A DNA stretch of 64,000 nucleotides, taken from the NCBI GenBank assembly GCA_017643385.1, contig JAEPNN010000008.1, forward strand, positions 124,001 to 188,000, given 5' to 3'. A program made the translations under genes and the position numbers. A model generated the notes under the pieces. It did not search any database. It worked only from the letters and a program-made list of their open reading frames with translations, and was not told where the DNA came from. The DNA is from Dinoroseobacter sp. Its GTDB lineage: Bacteria > Pseudomonadota > Alphaproteobacteria > Rhodobacterales > Rhodobacteraceae. Every line of letters starts with the position of its first letter. Position 1 is the first letter of the stretch. Shown here piece by piece: positions 17,776 to 27,073 of this stretch.

Positions 17776-19131
17776 TTACCAGCGGCGCTCAAACCGGCGG
17801 CGAAGAAGCACTGCTATGGCATTCATAAGGATCAGGAACACCAGAAGCACGATGATCGCACCTGATGCCCGTTCCACAAAAGCAGGGTCGGAGCGCTGCG
17901 TCCAGTTATAGACCTGAACGGGCAAGGCGGAGGCCGGATCAAAGAACCCCTGAGGCGGGCCTGCTGGGAACTCGCGCACAAAGGCGACCATGCCGATCAA
18001 AAGAAGTGGTGCGGTTTCGCCAAGGGCCTGCGCCAGTCCGATGATGGTTCCGGTCAAAATCCCAGGGGCCGCGAGCGGCAGCACATGGTGAAAAACGGAC
18101 TGCATTTTGGATGCCCCAATGCCAAGTGCGGCTTGCCGGATCGAAGGCGGTACGGATTTCAACGAAGCCCGGGTTGCGATGATGATTGTGGGAAGGGTCA
18201 TCAAAGTCAGGACAAGACCGCCAACGATTGGGGCGGATTGCGGCAGGCCAGCGAAATTGATGAAGATCGCGAGACCCAGGATCCCGAACACGATCGAGGG
18301 TACAGCGGCAAGGTTCGCGATGTTCACCTCGATCAGGTCAGTCAACCTGTTCTTCGGTGCGAATTCCTCAAGGTAGATTGATGCGGCAACACCGATGGGC
18401 AGCGCGAGGGCCAGAACGATCAGCATCATGTAAAGTGATCCGATAATCGCAACGCCGAGCCCTGCGGCTTCGGGGCGCTGGCCAGATGCGTCAGGCGCAG
18501 TAAAGAACAGTGTGTTGAACTTGCTTTCCAGCACGCCAATCTCAAGCAAGGCATCCGCCAACTGCAACTGAGCAGGAGAGACGTTTTTGTCCACCTCGGC
18601 CGACGCGAAGGTCACGCGACCTTTGTAATAGCCATCGATCCGACCATTGGCGAGAAAGGTAAACTCGCGGGTGGTATCAAGCGTTTGGGGGTTCGCAAGG
18701 ACGAAATTTCTCAGCTGTGCGGGCGCTTCCTTTGAGATGATCCCACCCGCGTCTTTTGCCGAGAGCCCCTCGATGGAAATGCCGTTTTCCTCCAATGAGC
18801 GTACCACAGCCGCAGCGATTAATGGCGAGTATCCGAAAGTTGATACAGCCCGCATTTCGTCGGGATTACGATTGCCGGACTTGTCGAGCCGGTCTGCTGG
18901 AAGCTCGACCTGCAATGTCACAAAGGTCTGGCTGAACGCACCGGCGCCATTGTTGACGATCGAGCCCATCAGCACAACGAGGGCCACGAGACCTGCACAG
19001 ACCGCGACAAGCCCATAGGTCCGGAACCGAGCTTCCGCTGCATTTCGCTTCTTCGTGCGGGCGTCAAGTTCCAGCAAAGACGCTTTGCGGGGCGGCTGGC
19101 TTGTGCCAACGCCTGATGTTGCGTCGGTCAT
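17776..19131 (-). CDS. pstA: Phosphate ABC transporter permease PstA
   Basis: This inner-membrane permease has 451 residues, longer than E. coli PstA (about 300). The N-terminal third carries one membrane segment near 28-50 and a large periplasmic domain of the DUF3333 type, as often seen in alphaproteobacteria. The C-terminal half holds the usual helices and the EAA-like loop ([20 protein letters not shown]). Its ATG overlaps the pstC stop by 4 bases. Confidence 0.94.
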   Translation of the reverse strand: MTDATSGVGTSQPPRKASLLELDARTKKRNAAEARFRTYGLVAVCAGLVALVVLMGSIVNNGAGAFSQTFVTLQVELPADRLDKSGNRNPDEMRAVSTFGYSPLIAAAVVRSLEENGISIEGLSAKDAGGIISKEAPAQLRNFVLANPQTLDTTREFTFLANGRIDGYYKGRVTFASAEVDKNVSPAQLQLADALLEIGVLESKFNTLFFTAPDASGQRPEAAGLGVAIIGSLYMMLIVLALALPIGVAASIYLEEFAPKNRLTDLIEVNIANLAAVPSIVFGILGLAIFINFAGLPQSAPIVGGLVLTLMTLPTIIIATRASLKSVPPSIRQAALGIGASKMQSVFHHVLPLAAPGILTGTIIGLAQALGETAPLLLIGMVAFVREFPAGPPQGFFDPASALPVQVYNWTQRSDPAFVERASGAIIVLLVFLILMNAIAVLLRRRFERRW

Positions 19132-20597
19132 TCGTACTGCTCCCGGTATTTCCGCACGATATAAAGTGCCAGGATGTTGAGCCCGAGGGTGATGGCGAAA
19201 AGCGTGAGGCCAAGCGCAAAGGCCACAAGCGTTTCCGGGCTTGAAAAGTCCGTGTCGCCCGTAAGCTGGCTGACGATTTTCACGGTTACCGTTGTCATGG
19301 CCTCAAACGGGTTCAAGTCCAGCTTGGCCGCTGCCCCTGCCCCGAGAACAACGATCATCGTTTCGCCTATGGCGCGTGACGCGGCGAGCAGGACTGCCCC
19401 AACGATCCCGGGTAAGGCTGCGGGGATGACGACCTGTCGGATCGTTTCAGAGTGGGTTGCTCCCAACCCAAATGACCCGTCACGCAAAGATTGCGGCACA
19501 GCGTTGATGATGTCGTCCGAAAGTGAGCTGACAAACGGGATGAGCATGATGCCCATAACAACGCCCGCGGTCATCACCGACGACGAGCCGTTGCCCAGGC
19601 CAAAGGGCTCCGCGAAATAGTCCCGCAAGAGCGGGCCCACGGTAATGAGCGCAAAAAGACCGTATACGATGGTGGGTATACCCGCCAGAATCTCGATCAA
19701 CGGTTTTGCAAAGGCGCGCATTTTGGGACCGGCGTATTCGCTAAGATAAATAGCAGCGAATAGCCCAATTGGCACAGCCACCAGCAATGCGATGAGCGAC
19801 ACGTAGAGCGTGCCCCAGAGAAGTGGGATGATGCCAAGCTCGGACCCCCCGCCCCGTCCCGAAAAGGACGGCGCCCAAGTGAGCCCGAAAAAGAAGTCTT
19901 GCCAGGGATACTGGTTGAAAAAGTTTCGCGCCTCAAAGAGCATCGACAGGACGATGCCGAGCGTCGTCAGGATTGCCAGCGTGGACGCAAGCATCAAAAG
20001 CGTAAGGATCACCGCTTCGACGGAGTTACGCGCTCTGAACGTTGCGTTTGTGCGCGTTACCGCCATGGCCAGTCCAAGAACTGCGACCCCGATCACGCAG
20101 ATTGTCATCCACATCGACGAGGTGGCCCTTAATGCGCGGTAGCTAAGTGCAGCATTTAGCACTGCTGGTTGCACCTCTGCCCCCAACGCGACGCCAACCT
20201 CACCAAGCATTTCCCGGATGTCGGTTGTTTCAGTGCGTAGATCTCCGATTTCGGTCGCGGACAACGCACCTTCAGCAATAAGGCGATCCAGACCCTCAGC
20301 AATACGGCGCACATCGCTCATAACCAGATCGCGGGTGCTGTCCTCTGCAATTGCGTCATCCGGTATCAGAATGACTGTGCGATTTTCGATGAGAATTGGC
20401 TGAATGAGGAGCCAGATCATCATGAAAATGATCGCGGGAACTGCGGTCACCAAAGCGCCGTTATACCCATAATAAGATGGCAGAGAGTGTAGTTTGCGAA
20501 TTTCGCCGCCCGCGCTGCTGAGCGCGCGGTTGCGTCCCAACAGATAGCCCACGCCTGCGATTGCAAGGATCAGAAGAAGAAGCCAAAGCAAGGGCAT
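19128..20597 (-). CDS. pstC: Phosphate ABC transporter permease PstC
   Basis: PstC pairs with PstA to form the phosphate channel. At 489 residues it is longer than E. coli PstC (about 320), with two extra N-terminal membrane segments and a periplasmic stretch before the permease core. The permease loop SFGLGATHSETIRQVVIPAALPG is clear. It follows pstS after a 99-bp gap that carries two hairpins, which would lower its expression relative to the binding protein. Confidence 0.94.
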   Translation of the reverse strand: MPLLWLLLLILAIAGVGYLLGRNRALSSAGGEIRKLHSLPSYYGYNGALVTAVPAIIFMMIWLLIQPILIENRTVILIPDDAIAEDSTRDLVMSDVRRIAEGLDRLIAEGALSATEIGDLRTETTDIREMLGEVGVALGAEVQPAVLNAALSYRALRATSSMWMTICVIGVAVLGLAMAVTRTNATFRARNSVEAVILTLLMLASTLAILTTLGIVLSMLFEARNFFNQYPWQDFFFGLTWAPSFSGRGGGSELGIIPLLWGTLYVSLIALLVAVPIGLFAAIYLSEYAGPKMRAFAKPLIEILAGIPTIVYGLFALITVGPLLRDYFAEPFGLGNGSSSVMTAGVVMGIMLIPFVSSLSDDIINAVPQSLRDGSFGLGATHSETIRQVVIPAALPGIVGAVLLAASRAIGETMIVVLGAGAAAKLDLNPFEAMTTVTVKIVSQLTGDTDFSSPETLVAFALGLTLFAITLGLNILALYIVRKYREQYE

Positions 20598-20624
20598 GTC
20601 AGGTCCTAGCGGTCAATCCGCCCC

Positions 20625-20688
20625 AAAAACAAAATGCCTGACAAGGGTGACAGGCGAAAAGAAGGTGGCGCACCAAAGGCGCGCCACC
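20625..20688 (-). terminator. Two hairpins between pstS and pstC (partial terminator)
   Basis: On the minus strand the first stem is GGTGGCGC/GCGCCACC (20688-20664), immediately after the pstS stop. The second is GCCTG/CAGGC (20655-20636), followed by a T-rich stretch. Such structures after a binding-protein gene commonly protect its mRNA and cut expression of the downstream permease. Confidence 0.6.
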
Positions 20689-20696
20689 CGCGAAAA

Positions 20697-21722
20697 TTAC
20701 ATGGCTGACGCAGCCGCCACCTTTGCCTGGGTCTCTGAAAGCTCTGGATCAGATACGAGCCCGTATTCTGCAAGTGGTCCAAATGGACCTGCGATTTCGT
20801 CAGCAACGAAGAAGGATGCAAATTCCTGCAATCCTGGGATCACACCGATATGCGCCGCTTTGATGTAGAAGTAGAGCGGACGCGATACCGGATATTCACC
20901 TGTGGAAATCGACTCAGTTGATGGAACGACGCCGGACATGGTCGCAACCTTCAGCTTGTCTGTATTGTTTTCGTAGAAAGACAGACCGAACACGCCGATA
21001 CCGTTGGAGTTGGCGTCGATCCGTGCCAGGGTTTCGGTGTAGTCGCCGTCGATATCCACGGATTTGCCATCGGTGCGTACTTCAAGGCACGCATCCTCAG
21101 CATCATCCTCTGACATGCCTGCGTCCATCATGGCCTGCATGGCACCGGTTGCTTCACAACCTGCCGCGACAACCTTTTCTTCAAATACTTCGCGTGTCCC
21201 GTGCTTGGTACCTGGGATGAAAGCCAGGATATCGGCAGCCGGAAGTTCAGCGTTGAAGTCTGCCCACTGCTGGTGTGGGTTGTCGACAAGCGCACCGTCA
21301 ACCAACACTTTCGGAGCGAGAGCGTTAAATATATCCGAGGGAGTGAAGGCAGTGTAGGCCGGGCCATCGATCTGAGACGCGAAAACGATTCCGTCGTAGC
21401 CGATGCGTACTTCGATAATATCGGTCACGCCAGCCTCAGCGCAGGCCGCGATTTCACGGTCACGAATAGCGCGCGATGCGTTCGCGATATCAATTGTGTT
21501 CTCGCCAACGCCTTCACAGAAGCGTTTCAGGCCCGCGGACGAACCGCCGGATTCAACAACCGGGGTTGGAAAGTCAAAGTTCTCACCAAATGCTTCTGCA
21601 ACAATAACTGCATAAGGCAGAACGGTCGAAGAACCTGCGACCTGAACCTGGTCACGAGCAGATGCAGCGGTGGCAACGGATGCAATAGCAATGGTCGATG
21701 CAGCGATCAATTTGAGCGACAT
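20697..21722 (-). CDS. pstS: Periplasmic phosphate-binding protein PstS
   Basis: This 341-residue protein delivers phosphate to PstCAB. A signal peptide ends near residue 22 (VATAASA). The mature protein starts RDQVQVAGSSTVLPYA, the phosphate-binding loop with the TVLP signature, and VESGGSSAGLKRFC follows. It is the first gene after the Pho boxes. Confidence 0.95.
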   Translation of the reverse strand: MSLKLIAASTIAIASVATAASARDQVQVAGSSTVLPYAVIVAEAFGENFDFPTPVVESGGSSAGLKRFCEGVGENTIDIANASRAIRDREIAACAEAGVTDIIEVRIGYDGIVFASQIDGPAYTAFTPSDIFNALAPKVLVDGALVDNPHQQWADFNAELPAADILAFIPGTKHGTREVFEEKVVAAGCEATGAMQAMMDAGMSEDDAEDACLEVRTDGKSVDIDGDYTETLARIDANSNGIGVFGLSFYENNTDKLKVATMSGVVPSTESISTGEYPVSRPLYFYIKAAHIGVIPGLQEFASFFVADEIAGPFGPLAEYGLVSDPELSETQAKVAAASAM

Positions 21723-21798
21723 TCAGAGCTCCTAAGTTTCTCAATAACAGGCGTCAGACAACGACGCTTGGCGCGGGTGATAGGCGCGTTCCGCTATG

Positions 21799-21832
21799 CT
21801 TTTGTGACAGTTGTGTAACAGTTTTATGACGC
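21799..21832 (-). promoter_or_regulatory. Three tandem Pho-box half-sites before pstS
   Basis: Read on the minus strand there are three 11-bp repeats: GTCATAAAACT, GTTACACAACT and GTCACAAAAGC. They match the TGTCAYA-plus-AT-rich pattern bound by PhoB. They lie 77-110 bp upstream of the pstS start, where they would replace a -35 element. A TATCAC-like -10 follows. Confidence 0.8.
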
Positions 21833-21900
21833 CAGTAATGTGTCTGGTGCTAAGCCCATCCGCATCGTTGAATTTATCCCTCACTAAAGTGCTTAAGTCT

Positions 21901-22941
21901 CTATAAAACAGGGATAATAATTGAAAATCGACTGCCTTTGCCCTTTGTGCTATCTATCTCAATGCGGCCACGATGCCGACTGACAATGTGCTTCACAATG
22001 GCCAAACCAAGCCCGGTACCCCCCATTTCCCGAGAGCGGTGCTCATCGATCCGGTAGAATCGTTCTGTTAGACGCGGCAGATGAATCGGGTCAATTCCAA
22101 GCCCAGAATCCGTAACCTCGACCCTCGCAGCTTTGGTTCTTAGAAGCGCGTCATGTCCTACCTCATAAACCTTGATACGGATCATGCCACCCTGCGCGCC
22201 ATATTTGAGCGCGTTCTCAAGGAGGTTGTTCATCACCTGACGTAACTGATCTCGGTCGCCCTGCAGCTCGATATCTGCGTCGGGGATATCAAAGGTGATC
22301 TCGACTTCAGCCTCTTGGAGTGGTTTGGCCAGAGAGGAAATAGACGCTTCGACAACTTCGCGTATTGAAACCGGGTCAGAAGGTCTCTGGCGTTCGGCCG
22401 CCTCAACACGGCTCAGAGACAGAAGATCGTCCACCAGCCTGTTCATGCGCTGCGACTCCTTCAGCATCATGCCAAGAAACCGGTCCTGCGCCTCCGGATC
22501 GTTGCGTGCGGGTCCGCGGAGCGTCTCTATGAAGCCAACCACTGCGGTCAACGGAGTACGCAATTCATGGCTTACATTCGCGACAAAATCACGTCGCATC
22601 AGTCCGGCAGTGTGAAGGTCGGAGATGTTTTCGAAACAAACCAATGTTGCTTTGGCTGATCCCGTCCCAAGTGGCGTTGCAACCACCTTGTAGCGTTCGT
22701 CGCCGCTTTCGGAGGTTATGGTATAGGTCCCCGACGCGCGGCCCATGGTGCGAATAGAATTGTCAATTGCAGCCAGGATTCCGGGTTGGCGTAATGCCGT
22801 CACATAATGTCTATTGAGGATTTGGCTGCCCAGTAATGAAATTGCTTCTTCATTTGCGGCAGCAATACGGGCATCTGATAAAACAGCGAACGCGGGAATC
22901 GGGATTGAATCAATTATTTCCAAAGCTTCGGTTATGGACAT
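21901..22941 (-). CDS. phoR: Phosphate regulon sensor kinase PhoR, apparently soluble
   Basis: This 346-residue histidine kinase phosphorylates PhoB under phosphate limitation. A PAS-like region is at 5-105, the H-box NVSHELRTP has His125, and the ATPase domain carries NNLLENALKYG and the G-boxes GLGID and GTGLGLAIV. Unlike E. coli PhoR, no hydrophobic segment long enough to span the membrane is present before the PAS. It lies upstream of pstS rather than next to phoB, with 178 bp and the Pho boxes between. Confidence 0.92.
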   Translation of the reverse strand: MSITEALEIIDSIPIPAFAVLSDARIAAANEEAISLLGSQILNRHYVTALRQPGILAAIDNSIRTMGRASGTYTITSESGDERYKVVATPLGTGSAKATLVCFENISDLHTAGLMRRDFVANVSHELRTPLTAVVGFIETLRGPARNDPEAQDRFLGMMLKESQRMNRLVDDLLSLSRVEAAERQRPSDPVSIREVVEASISSLAKPLQEAEVEITFDIPDADIELQGDRDQLRQVMNNLLENALKYGAQGGMIRIKVYEVGHDALLRTKAARVEVTDSGLGIDPIHLPRLTERFYRIDEHRSREMGGTGLGLAIVKHIVSRHRGRIEIDSTKGKGSRFSIIIPVL

Positions 22942-23049
22942 GTCTATTTTCCGAATTTCACTGGTTGGAAGGCCGACGATAGTCTCAACAGATGCCTCGC
23001 CATAGCGGCAAGTCCCTTAGTTTGAAAGGGAAGTTAGTGGTTTAATCAG

Positions 23050-23114
23050 TTTTGCATTTTGCAATGCATTACGCAAAACTCAAGTTTGCAATACGCAAAT
23101 GCCCCAAGTATACT
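23050..23114 (+). promoter_or_regulatory. Paired inverted repeats overlapping a promoter
   Basis: Site A is TTTTGC-N10-GCAAAA (23057-23078) and site B is TTTGC-N5-GCAAA (23085-23099). They have the same arms, with a 5-bp GCATT insertion in A; another TTTTGC lies at 23050. A promoter TTGCAA (23086-23091), N17, TATACT (23109-23114) has its -35 inside site B, so a bound protein would block it. The remaining gap (22942-23049) towards phoR shows nothing clear. Confidence 0.55.
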
Positions 23115-23168
23115 GGTAAAGGCTTTCGTGCAATGGGGTCACGCAAGTTCAATGCACTGAGGGGCTGA

Positions 23169-23609
23169 ATGAACAGTACAACTGGAATCCACCCGACGCA
23201 GGTCGTGGAGAGACGCAAACGTCCAAAGTCGGTTGCAGCCAATAGAAATGCGCACAAAGGTTCTTCAGATCTGACAGTTATGATCGCAATGACGCCCCGC
23301 GATATGGCTGCTTTGTCTGAAATTTTGGACCCGGATGCTGCATTGAACTCAGTCAGTCATTACACCGAACTTTCCGTTGATCTGATCGAACGTGGTTTGT
23401 TCCGCGTGGTGGCGCCCCTCACCGCGACGGATTTCGATGCACTTGATATTGCTCGCCACCTTTCTGAACTTGGGTTTTGTGGCGAATTGCAAGTGCTTAC
23501 GCCACACCTACCACGACCTGAAATAGTCGCGCGAGAAATCCAGGCGGCGGCCATAAATATCCAAGTCGAATTGATCACACCCCAGGCTGCGTGGCGCACT
23601 CTGGCCTGA
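23169..23609 (+). CDS. Hypothetical protein behind an operator, next to phoR
   Basis: I do not recognise this 146-residue protein. It has no signal peptide or membrane segment. The first 30 residues are basic and probably flexible (RRKRPKSVAANRNAHKGSS). The rest alternates predicted helices and strands, with DFDALDIARHLSELGFCGELQVLTP giving a weak resemblance to a receiver-like alpha/beta fold, though no phospho-acceptor pattern is clear. GAGGGG precedes the ATG at a good distance. It is divergent from phoR and convergent with metZ, and its promoter carries a paired inverted-repeat operator. Function is not assigned. Confidence 0.75.
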   Translation: MNSTTGIHPTQVVERRKRPKSVAANRNAHKGSSDLTVMIAMTPRDMAALSEILDPDAALNSVSHYTELSVDLIERGLFRVVAPLTATDFDALDIARHLSELGFCGELQVLTPHLPRPEIVAREIQAAAINIQVELITPQAAWRTLA

Positions 23610-23617
23610 GTCGACCT

Positions 23618-24793
23618 CTATGCAGCGGCCGATATCGCCTTCACAAGTAGCGAGGCGAGCGTATCAGGGTTTTCTATTCCGACTGACAGTCTGAAAAATC
23701 CGTCGGACATGCCAAGCGCCGCACGTTCGTCGCTTGTAAGCCCGCGGTGCGAACTGGACGCGGGATGCGATAAGGTGCTCGCGACGTCCCCTAAGGTCGG
23801 CGCAAAGGCAAGGTCACAATTTTCCGTCAACCTCTGTGCCGCTTTGTGGCCGCCTGCAATTTCGAAGCTGACCATATTGCCAAAGTTTTCACCCATAATT
23901 GAAGGGATACGGGCGGTATCGGGGTGGTCGGAGCGTTCTGGGTATAAAACACGTAAGACATTCGGAAGCTTTGCAATTTCTGTTGCAACGATGCTGGCAT
24001 TCTTGCACGCGCGCTCGAAGCGCAGATCAAACGAATGCATGCCGCGTTCAGCCATCCAGCAATCATATGGGCTCGCCGTCAGGCCCATCGTCACTATGAC
24101 GTCCCAGATGGCTTGAGAGTGGGCCGGATTCTGAGCGGCGACATATCCAAGCATAGCATCTGAGTGACCCGCCAGGAGCTTTGTGACCGAATGCAGAACG
24201 ATGTCTGCTCCATGTTCGAACGGTCGGTAACCACGGGGTGTGGTGAATGTATTGTCCACCACCACCAACACGCCTTTTTCGCGTGCGATCTGATAAATGG
24301 CCTGCATGTCAGCCACACGGAGGGTTGGGTTCGACACAACCTCTACCAAAATCATCCTGGTATTGGGCCTGATCGCTTCACGTAAACTGTTGGCGTCGGT
24401 GGGGTCAAAAAAGCCGGTGTCGATGTCGAAACGAGGCAATTCAGTCTTCATCATTCGAAGGGAACGACCATATAGCTGGTCCCCGCCCAAAACGTGATCG
24501 CCCGCCTTTAGAAGACCAAAAAATACGGCTGTAATCGCGCTCATGCCGGAACCGGTCATCATGCCGCCCGTCGCACCTTCGAGCAGGTCTACCTTTTTTG
24601 CCAAAACAGTCGCGTTTGGGTGTCCTTCGCGTGAATAGGTGAACCCTTCGGCACGCCCCTCGTATTGCGCATGAAGCATTTCGACATCGCTGGTTTTATA
24701 GACCACGGAGGGTTGTAGTGGTGTGCCGATGGCCAAGCTTACGCTATCGGGCCAGTCAATGCCGCGCACGGTGTCTTTCGGAGCGTTTGACAT
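23618..24793 (-). CDS. metZ: Cys/Met-metabolism PLP enzyme, O-succinylhomoserine sulfhydrylase-like
   Basis: This 391-residue trans-sulfuration-type PLP enzyme is predicted to make homocysteine from an acylated homoserine and sulfide, or to act as a cystathionine lyase. The PLP lysine is Lys205 in HSVTKLLAGHSDA, with SREGHPNATVL near 54 and VVVDNTFTTP near 177. The family is certain but the exact reaction is not. The ATG at 24793 starts the conserved region; a longer frame adds 54 unrelated residues. It is the last gene of yicC-gmk-carbonic anhydrase-metZ. Confidence 0.82.
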   Translation of the reverse strand: MSNAPKDTVRGIDWPDSVSLAIGTPLQPSVVYKTSDVEMLHAQYEGRAEGFTYSREGHPNATVLAKKVDLLEGATGGMMTGSGMSAITAVFFGLLKAGDHVLGGDQLYGRSLRMMKTELPRFDIDTGFFDPTDANSLREAIRPNTRMILVEVVSNPTLRVADMQAIYQIAREKGVLVVVDNTFTTPRGYRPFEHGADIVLHSVTKLLAGHSDAMLGYVAAQNPAHSQAIWDVIVTMGLTASPYDCWMAERGMHSFDLRFERACKNASIVATEIAKLPNVLRVLYPERSDHPDTARIPSIMGENFGNMVSFEIAGGHKAAQRLTENCDLAFAPTLGDVASTLSHPASSSHRGLTSDERAALGMSDGFFRLSVGIENPDTLASLLVKAISAAA

Positions 24794-24818
24794 TAAAAAG
24801 TCCTTGAATTTTGGTAGT

Positions 24819-25346
24819 TTAGAGGGCGCGCAGACCGACTTTGAAGCGACGCATGTTTTTCTGGTATCCGATGGCAGAGGCCCTGAGGCCTTCAATTTCT
24901 TCTTCTGTGAGCGCACGCACAACTTTTGCTGGCGCTCCGACCACCATAGAGCCATCTGGGATTTTCTTGCCCTGGGTCACAAGAGCCCCTGCCCCAATCA
25001 GGCAGTTCTTACCAATTTCGGCGCCATTCAAAACACATGCGCCCATCCCGATGAGTGAATTGTCGCCAATGGTGCATCCATGCAGGATGGTCTTGTGTCC
25101 AATTGTGCAGCCGGTGCCAATGGTCAGCGGACATCCGGGGTCCGTGTGAAGGACCGAGTTCTCTTGAATGTTGCTGCCTGCTCCCACTGTGATCATTTCA
25201 TTGTCGCCACGTAAAACGGAACCGAACCAGACCGAAGTTGCCTCTTCCAAGGTAACAGCGCCAATCAGAACGGCCGATTGTGCAATCCAGAAATCATCCG
25301 AATCTGGCGTGATGGGTTCGATATTATCGATTGAAAACAGGCTCAT
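24819..25346 (-). CDS. Gamma-class carbonic anhydrase family protein
   Basis: This 175-residue left-handed beta-helix protein is built from hexapeptide repeats and is related to Cam and to YrdA/CaiE. The three metal-binding histidines fit at 67, 84 and 89 (LHTDPG ... GHKTILHG), so a zinc or iron site is likely. Many members have weak or unknown activity. Its ATG overlaps the gmk stop by 4 bases. Confidence 0.88.
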   Translation of the reverse strand: MSLFSIDNIEPITPDSDDFWIAQSAVLIGAVTLEEATSVWFGSVLRGDNEMITVGAGSNIQENSVLHTDPGCPLTIGTGCTIGHKTILHGCTIGDNSLIGMGACVLNGAEIGKNCLIGAGALVTQGKKIPDGSMVVGAPAKVVRALTEEEIEGLRASAIGYQKNMRRFKVGLRAL

Positions 25347-25984
25347 GTGCGTCGATCCTCAAATTCGGAATTCAAGTTGCGAACAACATCCACGAGACCG
25401 GGTTGCTGGCTGCGTCTCAAGCGCTCGGCGCTGAGAATTGTTCGGAGCTTTTCTTCTGTTGCATCGAGGTCATCATTAACCAGAACATAGTCGTATTCTG
25501 GCCAGTGGCTGATCTCGTCTCGGCTTTCTTGCATACGACGCTCTATGACTTCTGGGTTATCTTGCGCGCGCTTGATGAGCCGTCTTTCAAGTTCCGCGAT
25601 TGATGGCGGAAGGATGAAGATCGAAAGCGTGTGCTTTCCCAAGCTTGATTCACGGACCTGTTGCCCGCCTTGCCAGTCAATGTCGAACAGAACATCTCGA
25701 CCATCATCAATCGCAGCCTGAACTGGAGCCTTTGGAGAGCCGTAGAAGTTCCCAAACACCTCTGCGTGCTCCAGCATTTCGCCTGATTCTACTTGGGCTT
25801 GAAAGCTTTTCTTTGTGTGGAAAAAATACTCGCGACCGTCTTTTTCTCCGGGCCTAGGAGCGCGGGTGGTCGCAGAGATTGAAAACTCCAGGCTCATATC
25901 CCATGCGCGGAGGCGTCTGGCGAGCGTGGACTTGCCTGCACCTGAGGGTGACGACAAAATCACAAGAAGACCGCGGCGTTTCAA
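25343..25984 (-). CDS. gmk: Guanylate kinase
   Basis: Gmk converts GMP to GDP with ATP. The P-loop PSGAGKST is at 13-20, with the GMP-binding block [19 protein letters not shown] after it. I place the start at TTG 25984, which gives the family N-terminus [18 protein letters not shown] (213 residues). GGAG lies seven bases upstream and overlaps the yicC stop. An upstream in-frame GTG at 26014 would add ten residues and overlap yicC by 26 bp. Confidence 0.94.
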   Translation of the reverse strand: MKRRGLLVILSSPSGAGKSTLARRLRAWDMSLEFSISATTRAPRPGEKDGREYFFHTKKSFQAQVESGEMLEHAEVFGNFYGSPKAPVQAAIDDGRDVLFDIDWQGGQQVRESSLGKHTLSIFILPPSIAELERRLIKRAQDNPEVIERRMQESRDEISHWPEYDYVLVNDDLDATEEKLRTILSAERLRRSQQPGLVDVVRNLNSEFEDRRT

Positions 25985-25988
25985 TGGG

Positions 25989-26885
25989 TTACTCCACGTT
26001 TTGAACTTGTTCACGCATCTGATCGATGACGGTTTTCATTGCAAGCCCCGTCTGCGTCAAGTCAGAATCTCCTGCCTTTGAACAAAGCGTGTTGGCTTCT
26101 CGATTGAATTCCTGACAGAGAAAATCGAATTTACGTCCAATTGGGGCGTTACTTGAAAGAAGCTCCCGGGCAGATTTGCAATGGGTACGAAGCCGATCCA
26201 ATTCTTCGTTAACATCTGACTTGATGGACAGAATTGCGAGCTCTTGCGCAATACGATCCTGATCCACGTCAACGACGTCGAGGATACGCTTCATATTTTC
26301 GCGAAACGTATCTTTTGTTCTATTTTCCCGCTTCTTAACGGACGTGGCTGCAATGGACAAAAGATCTTCTAGCTCCGTGATCTGTGCTTGAATGATGGAT
26401 GCCAGCGCATGACCTTCTTGTTCGCGCGTCTTTTGGAAGTCGCTTATAAGTGTCGGAAAATCTTCAAGAAGTGCTTTTACGATGACGCCAAGATCCGACT
26501 TTGACAACGCTTTGATGTTCAAAACGCCCTTTTCTCGCAAAACTTCCAACGCGCTTGTCCGCGCGAGCGTGACGCCCTGCTTTTCCGCCTGGACCTCTAC
26601 ATCTCTTAACTGACGCAATACTGCCGCAAGGCCTGTTTCGTTAACAGAGGCTGGTTGCACATCAACTTGAGTAAGACGCAATGATAGGCTGACCGAGCCC
26701 CGCCCAAGTGATGCGCTGAGCAATTTTCGTAATTCCTGTTCAAGCCCGGGAACCCAGTCTGGAACACGCAGTCGCAGGTCTAATCCTCTTGCATTCACCG
26801 ATCTCAGCTCCCAAGCCGCCGTCCAACCGCCAGCTGCTTCCACGAAGCACTCACGGCTGGCAAAACCGGTCATTGACTTCACCAT
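25989..26885 (-). CDS. yicC: YicC-family endoribonuclease-like protein
   Basis: This 298-residue protein has the YicC N-terminal domain (VKSMTGFA at the start, [17 protein letters not shown] near 28) and a C-terminal DUF1732 domain ([40 protein letters not shown]). E. coli YicC affects RNA stability and is now viewed as a ribonuclease. The ATG at 26885 begins the conserved motif; the longer frame upstream is not family-like. It is the first gene of a four-gene operon, as often seen with gmk. Confidence 0.93.
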   Translation of the reverse strand: MVKSMTGFASRECFVEAAGGWTAAWELRSVNARGLDLRLRVPDWVPGLEQELRKLLSASLGRGSVSLSLRLTQVDVQPASVNETGLAAVLRQLRDVEVQAEKQGVTLARTSALEVLREKGVLNIKALSKSDLGVIVKALLEDFPTLISDFQKTREQEGHALASIIQAQITELEDLLSIAATSVKKRENRTKDTFRENMKRILDVVDVDQDRIAQELAILSIKSDVNEELDRLRTHCKSARELLSSNAPIGRKFDFLCQEFNREANTLCSKAGDSDLTQTGLAMKTVIDQMREQVQNVE

Positions 26886-27073
26886 TAGCGTTAACCCTTT
26901 CCATAGGTTTTTAATGAGTTTTGCGCGATTACCTGCGAAAACGGTGTCGTGATTAGTATGAGACGCCGAAGGGACGAGGGCATTTACATGTCCGCAATGG
27001 CGTATCATCGCCGCGGTGTCGCGGCAATCACGTCTCGAGGACGAGATCATCGACTGCAAAAGGGGCCGCTTCG

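Noticed and set aside
23618-24793. Assigning metZ as cystathionine gamma-synthase or beta-lyase
   Set aside because: Sequence motifs place it in the trans-sulfuration PLP family but do not distinguish the reaction; the O-succinylhomoserine sulfhydrylase label is the best guess only.
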